In this document: piece by piece, positions 62,552 to 64,000 of the stretch | Layout: each line of letters begins with the position of its first letter | Numbering within the stretch: the first letter of the stretch is position 1 | Assembly: GCA_964035575.1 (NCBI GenBank) | Contig: OZ037890.1 | Span: 372,001 to 436,000, forward strand | Reading direction: 5' to 3' | DNA length: 64,000 nt | DNA from: Rhynchopus sp. YZ270_cl-10 | Taxonomy: Eukaryota; Euglenozoa; Diplonemea; Diplonemida; Diplonemidae | Notes under the pieces: model-generated | The model's input: the letters and a program-made list of their open reading frames with translations, nothing else | The model's database searches: none | Told to the model about the DNA's origin: nothing | Translations under genes and position numbers: made by a program

Positions 62552-64000
62552 TCACGCGTTCAACGAGTCATAATGCTGCTGGGACCACTCACGGATCTTC
62601 TGCTCTTCGATCTCACGCACCTTGATGGCGCTAGGCGGGTCGCTGTCTGTCGCAAAGAACAGATCCAGATGGTGTGCCCCAAGATCCATGACAAGAGCAA
62701 CAGAGGAGCCGTCTTCTGTCACATTCTGCACCATCGGTCCTGAGAACGACCCACCTGGGCCGTACACACCTGCGCCAGACCATGGGTCCAGGGCTCCGTT
62801 CGACCACACAATGTTGCTGTACTGAGAGACGTTCACGGAGTGGTAGTAACTGCTGATCCAGTTCGACCAGGCATCTCCGTACTTGGGAGTCCCGAAGAGT
62901 CCTGAGAACGCATACTCGGCGTTGCACCCCCTTGACTTGGTGTGCGGGCCCACGACGCTCTCGAGGGAGTAGTTCTGAGGGACGTTCGGAGGCCAGAACA
63001 AGTCGCGGCCAGCACCCTGGACGACTGTGTTGACAAGGTTCATGTCCTCGTTGCAGCAGACAGGGCCCCAAGCAAAGGTGTTCGAGACCTCCGGCTTGTC
63101 CACGTAGGTGCACGGTTTTGTGTTTTCACGCTCGCAGAGAGGGCAAGGAGGGCAGTTCTCACACACAGGGCAGCTGTCGCAGGTGGCGGCATTCGAGGAC
63201 ACAGCCTCCTGTTCGGTGTTGGTGTGGTGGTGGTCCTCGTTGCGCAGCCTGTCGGGCAGCACCTCATCCTCAGCATCGCCAAAGCACGTCTTCGCACCAC
63301 TCACGTTGTACCACACAGCAGCACCCTCCGTCATCGCTGCCACAAGGTCGTAGATGCCAGACTCCTCAATCTCAGCCTCTGTGAGCGACGCCACATTGCT
63401 TGTCGATGCCTGCCAGTCCACGTTCACCTTCAGCTTCCCCATTGTCAGGTTGTACTGCACCTTCGATGCGTCACCGTCCACTGTGATGCCGTAGTCCTTC
63501 TCAAGACCTTGGCTGCACGCCACACGCATCGGCCACGCGGGCAGGGGGAAGTACCCGGGCCCGACGGAGTATGTAATGTACGTGGATGGGAACGGGAAGT
63601 CACCCTCTGCCATGTAGAACCACGGACCCTGTCCCCATCGCAGCACCTCCTCCACTGTCGACGCCTTGCACCGCTTTGCAGCACTCGAAACACGTTCTGT
63701 TGCTGTCTTCGAGTTCTCCAACGACTTCATCAATGGCCACAAGCTTCTCAGGTTTGTGAAGCACTGTGGTGGTGCACCGCCTTCTGCTCTGATACCGTTC
63801 GACAGTGCTGCAGAGGACGAGTCCAACAACGACTTTCCTCCCACAGTCGGTAACCCACTCACTGGTGCAGATCCTGCAATAGCTCCTGTAAGTACGTCAG
63901 GGTACTTGATACGCATCCATCCGGTGAGCATTCCTCCGTAAGACCCTCCGAAGGCAATCACAGGTGCATCTGTCTTGTACTCACCTTTCAAATGTTTGAT
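62552..64000 (-). CDS. Serine carboxypeptidase S28 (Pro-X carboxypeptidase/DPP7 type), 5' end outside window
   Basis: C-terminal about 482 residues of an S28 serine peptidase; the gene continues past the window edge, so signal peptide and start are not seen. S28 enzymes cleave after proline (Pro-Xaa carboxypeptidase) or release dipeptides (DPP2/7) in lysosomes or outside the cell. The catalytic Ser is in IAFGGSYGGMLTGWM, the Asp in WSNGALDPWSGAGV and the His in LGAHHLDLF. Between Ser and Asp is a cysteine-dense insertion (CDSCPVCENCPPCPLCER) that I do not know from PRCP or DPP7. Sequons such as NVS, NLT and NYS suggest glycosylation. Stop at 62552. Confidence 0.9.
   Translation of the reverse strand: MKHLKGEYKTDAPVIAFGGSYGGMLTGWMRIKYPDVLTGAIAGSAPVSGLPTVGGKSLLDSSSAALSNGIRAEGGAPPQCFTNLRSLWPLMKSLENSKTATERVSSAAKRCKASTVEEVLRWGQGPWFYMAEGDFPFPSTYITYSVGPGYFPLPAWPMRVACSQGLEKDYGITVDGDASKVQYNLTMGKLKVNVDWQASTSNVASLTEAEIEESGIYDLVAAMTEGAAVWYNVSGAKTCFGDAEDEVLPDRLRNEDHHHTNTEQEAVSSNAATCDSCPVCENCPPCPLCERENTKPCTYVDKPEVSNTFAWGPVCCNEDMNLVNTVVQGAGRDLFWPPNVPQNYSLESVVGPHTKSRGCNAEYAFSGLFGTPKYGDAWSNWISSYYHSVNVSQYSNIVWSNGALDPWSGAGVYGPGGSFSGPMVQNVTEDGSSVALVMDLGAHHLDLFFATDSDPPSAIKVREIEEQKIREWSQQHYDSLNA

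Overview
The window is nuclear DNA of a unicellular eukaryote that I cannot name. Genes use the standard code, have GT-AG introns whose donors mostly read GTAT, and sit in long spacers full of A/T homopolymer runs and short repeats. All recognisable host genes lie on the minus strand; the only strong plus-strand gene is the transposase of an inserted DNA transposon. Almost every start codon is preceded, 0 to about 20 nt upstream, by a pyrimidine tract and an AG. One-sided gene order, cis introns and a 3' splice site before each ATG together suggest spliced-leader trans-splicing. I favour Euglenozoa (diplonemid-like); perkinsids or dinoflagellates are not excluded. No spliced-leader RNA gene is seen here, so this is inference.

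Layout. 1.4-7.4 kb: three tandem secreted purple acid phosphatase genes. 8.2-10.6 kb: a four-exon mitochondrial stomatin-like (SLP-2) gene. 10.6-14.9 kb: repeats and orphan exon-like pieces. 14.9-17.1 kb: a four-exon DHHC-type palmitoyltransferase with a lost second zinc site. 17.8-20.5 kb: a complete-looking hAT transposon with 8-bp target duplication. 20.5-28.4 kb: repeat-rich DNA with one small possible membrane protein gene and a MULE-like non-autonomous element. 28.5-31.3 kb: an SPX-domain SLC13-type anion (probably phosphate) transporter. 31.5-32.2 kb: a second MULE-like element. 32.3-41.1 kb: four tandem copies of a beta-propeller gene. 43.0-44.3 kb: a bacterial-type UDP-galactopyranose mutase. 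45.3-50.6 kb: a 1756-residue protein of unknown function. 51.3-53.3 kb: a TIR element with nested repeats. 53.3-54.6 kb: a basic disordered protein. 55.6-57.8 kb: a four-exon Beclin-1/ATG6 gene. 58.4-60.2 kb: another disordered protein. 61.3-62.1 kb: a two-helix membrane protein. 62.6 kb to the edge: a partial S28 serine carboxypeptidase.

Themes. Secreted acid phosphatases and an SPX transporter both fit phosphate acquisition. Beclin and the S28 peptidase fit lysosomal/autophagic functions, but the genes need not form a pathway. The most unusual signal is a dispersed small hairpin with a constant loop (CTCTCGT on the plus strand) and covarying stems, found about 20 times in spacers and introns, always in the same orientation.
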